Part shown: positions 63,758 through 64,000 of the stretch, one piece after another
How the letters are laid out: each line of letters starts with the position of its first letter
Position numbering within the stretch: the stretch's first letter is position 1
NCBI GenBank assembly: GCA_023150915.1
Contig: JAKLKA010000010.1
Coordinates: forward strand, 21,255-85,254
Origin: Polyangiaceae bacterium
Lineage (GTDB): Bacteria > Myxococcota_A > Polyangia > Polyangiales > Polyangiaceae
DNA length: 64,000 nucleotides
Reading direction: 5' to 3'
Position numbers and translations under genes: made by a program
The notes under the pieces: generated by a model
The model's input: only the letters and a program-made list of their open reading frames with translations
Database searches by the model: none
What the model was told of the DNA's origin: nothing

Positions 63758-64000
63758 AGCGCGCCGGGCTCGGCCTCGGAGCCCTCGCCGCTGCCTTCGC
63801 CATCGCCTGCGGCTGCGGGTCGGAAGAGCGCGCGGGGCCCGCGGCTGGCACCGGCGGAGTCGCCGATGGCGGCGGCACTGGAGGCACGGGACTCGGCGGA
63901 GGCGGCACGGGCGGTGGTCTCGGAGCCTCGGGCGGCGCACCGACCGGCGGAGCGGGGGGTGGCTGCCCGGGCGGCTCGCCACCGTCTGACGCACCGCCGG
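63748..64000 (+). CDS. Lipoprotein with Gly-rich linker (cut by window end)
   Basis: ATG 63748 overlaps the stop of the preceding gene. The visible 84 residues are a signal peptide (MLVKRAGLGLGALAAAFAIAC), with an additional Cys two residues later, and a Gly/Thr/Ala-rich linker like that of the surface lipoproteins at 28-41 kb. The functional domain lies outside the window. Confidence 0.75.
   Translation, partial: MLVKRAGLGLGALAAAFAIACGCGSEERAGPAAGTGGVADGGGTGGTGLGGGGTGGGLGASGGAPTGGAGGGCPGGSPPSDAPP

Overview
The window is GC-rich, gene-dense chromosomal DNA. Its content points to a myxobacterium-like member of the Myxococcota, most likely Polyangia. The pointers are Hanks-type kinases (one fused to GAF and sigma54-activator modules), FHA proteins, class III cyclases, many cysteine-rich lipoproteins, a pilMNOP..pilQ locus and short overlapping (ATGA) operons. 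This lineage call is inferred from gene content, not from a marker gene. I recognised no rRNA, tRNA, CRISPR array or phage.

Layout. 1-3.7 kb (minus): kinase/GAF/sigma54-activator hybrid, cut by the window edge. 3.9-10.6 kb (plus): xanthine-dehydrogenase-type molybdo-enzyme set xdhC, a proline-rich membrane protein, xdhA and xdhB. 10.9-12.4 kb (plus): predicted lipoprotein ending in a pyroglutamyl-peptidase domain. 12.4-14.7 kb (minus): sigma-70-family factor and a membrane class III cyclase. 14.8-19.1 kb (minus): cytochrome-like lipoprotein, small protein, 13-heme cytochrome c and outer-membrane barrel, a candidate trans-outer-membrane electron conduit. 19.2-21.5 kb (minus): glutamate dehydrogenase and cdsA. 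21.6-23.5 kb (plus): archease and RtcB, an RNA-ligase pair. 23.6-28.1 kb: small Cys-rich lipoprotein, PEGA protein, and an overlapping FHA/sigma54 activator plus Ser/Thr kinase.

28-41 kb: four large Cys-rich surface lipoproteins, interrupted by an HNH endonuclease gene with internal 18-bp repeats and a duplicated 3' end, and by genes for CBS-domain and phosphodiester-glycosidase-like proteins. 40.8-46.8 kb (minus): type IV pilus genes pilM, N, O, P, then an ACT-domain gene, then pilQ. 47-49.4 kb: LysM/peptidase protein, small membrane protein and an N-acetylglutamate synthase-like fusion. 49.5-57.7 kb: signalling genes (multi-receiver cyclase, CheB, FHA-GGDEF), a membrane-anchored MutS-like ATPase, two envelope proteins and a YceI-like protein. 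57.7-60.05 kb (plus): class III aminotransferase overlapping a LuxE-like acyl-protein synthetase. 60.1-64 kb (plus): a thrombospondin-type-3 lipoprotein gene with a heptanucleotide tandem repeat directly after its best start codon, then a second lipoprotein cut by the window end.

The most striking signal is that heptanucleotide tract (60164-60281, 16 full 7-bp units plus 6 bp). It sits behind an ideal Shine-Dalgarno and ATG. In the present copy number the ATG is out of frame with the lipoprotein; one more unit, or two fewer, would restore the frame. This is the layout of a phase-variable surface-protein switch. Other notable points are a shared TTGTGC-N7-GCACAA palindrome upstream of two gene sets, the 13-heme/porin module, and the orphan CheB-MutS-like pair.
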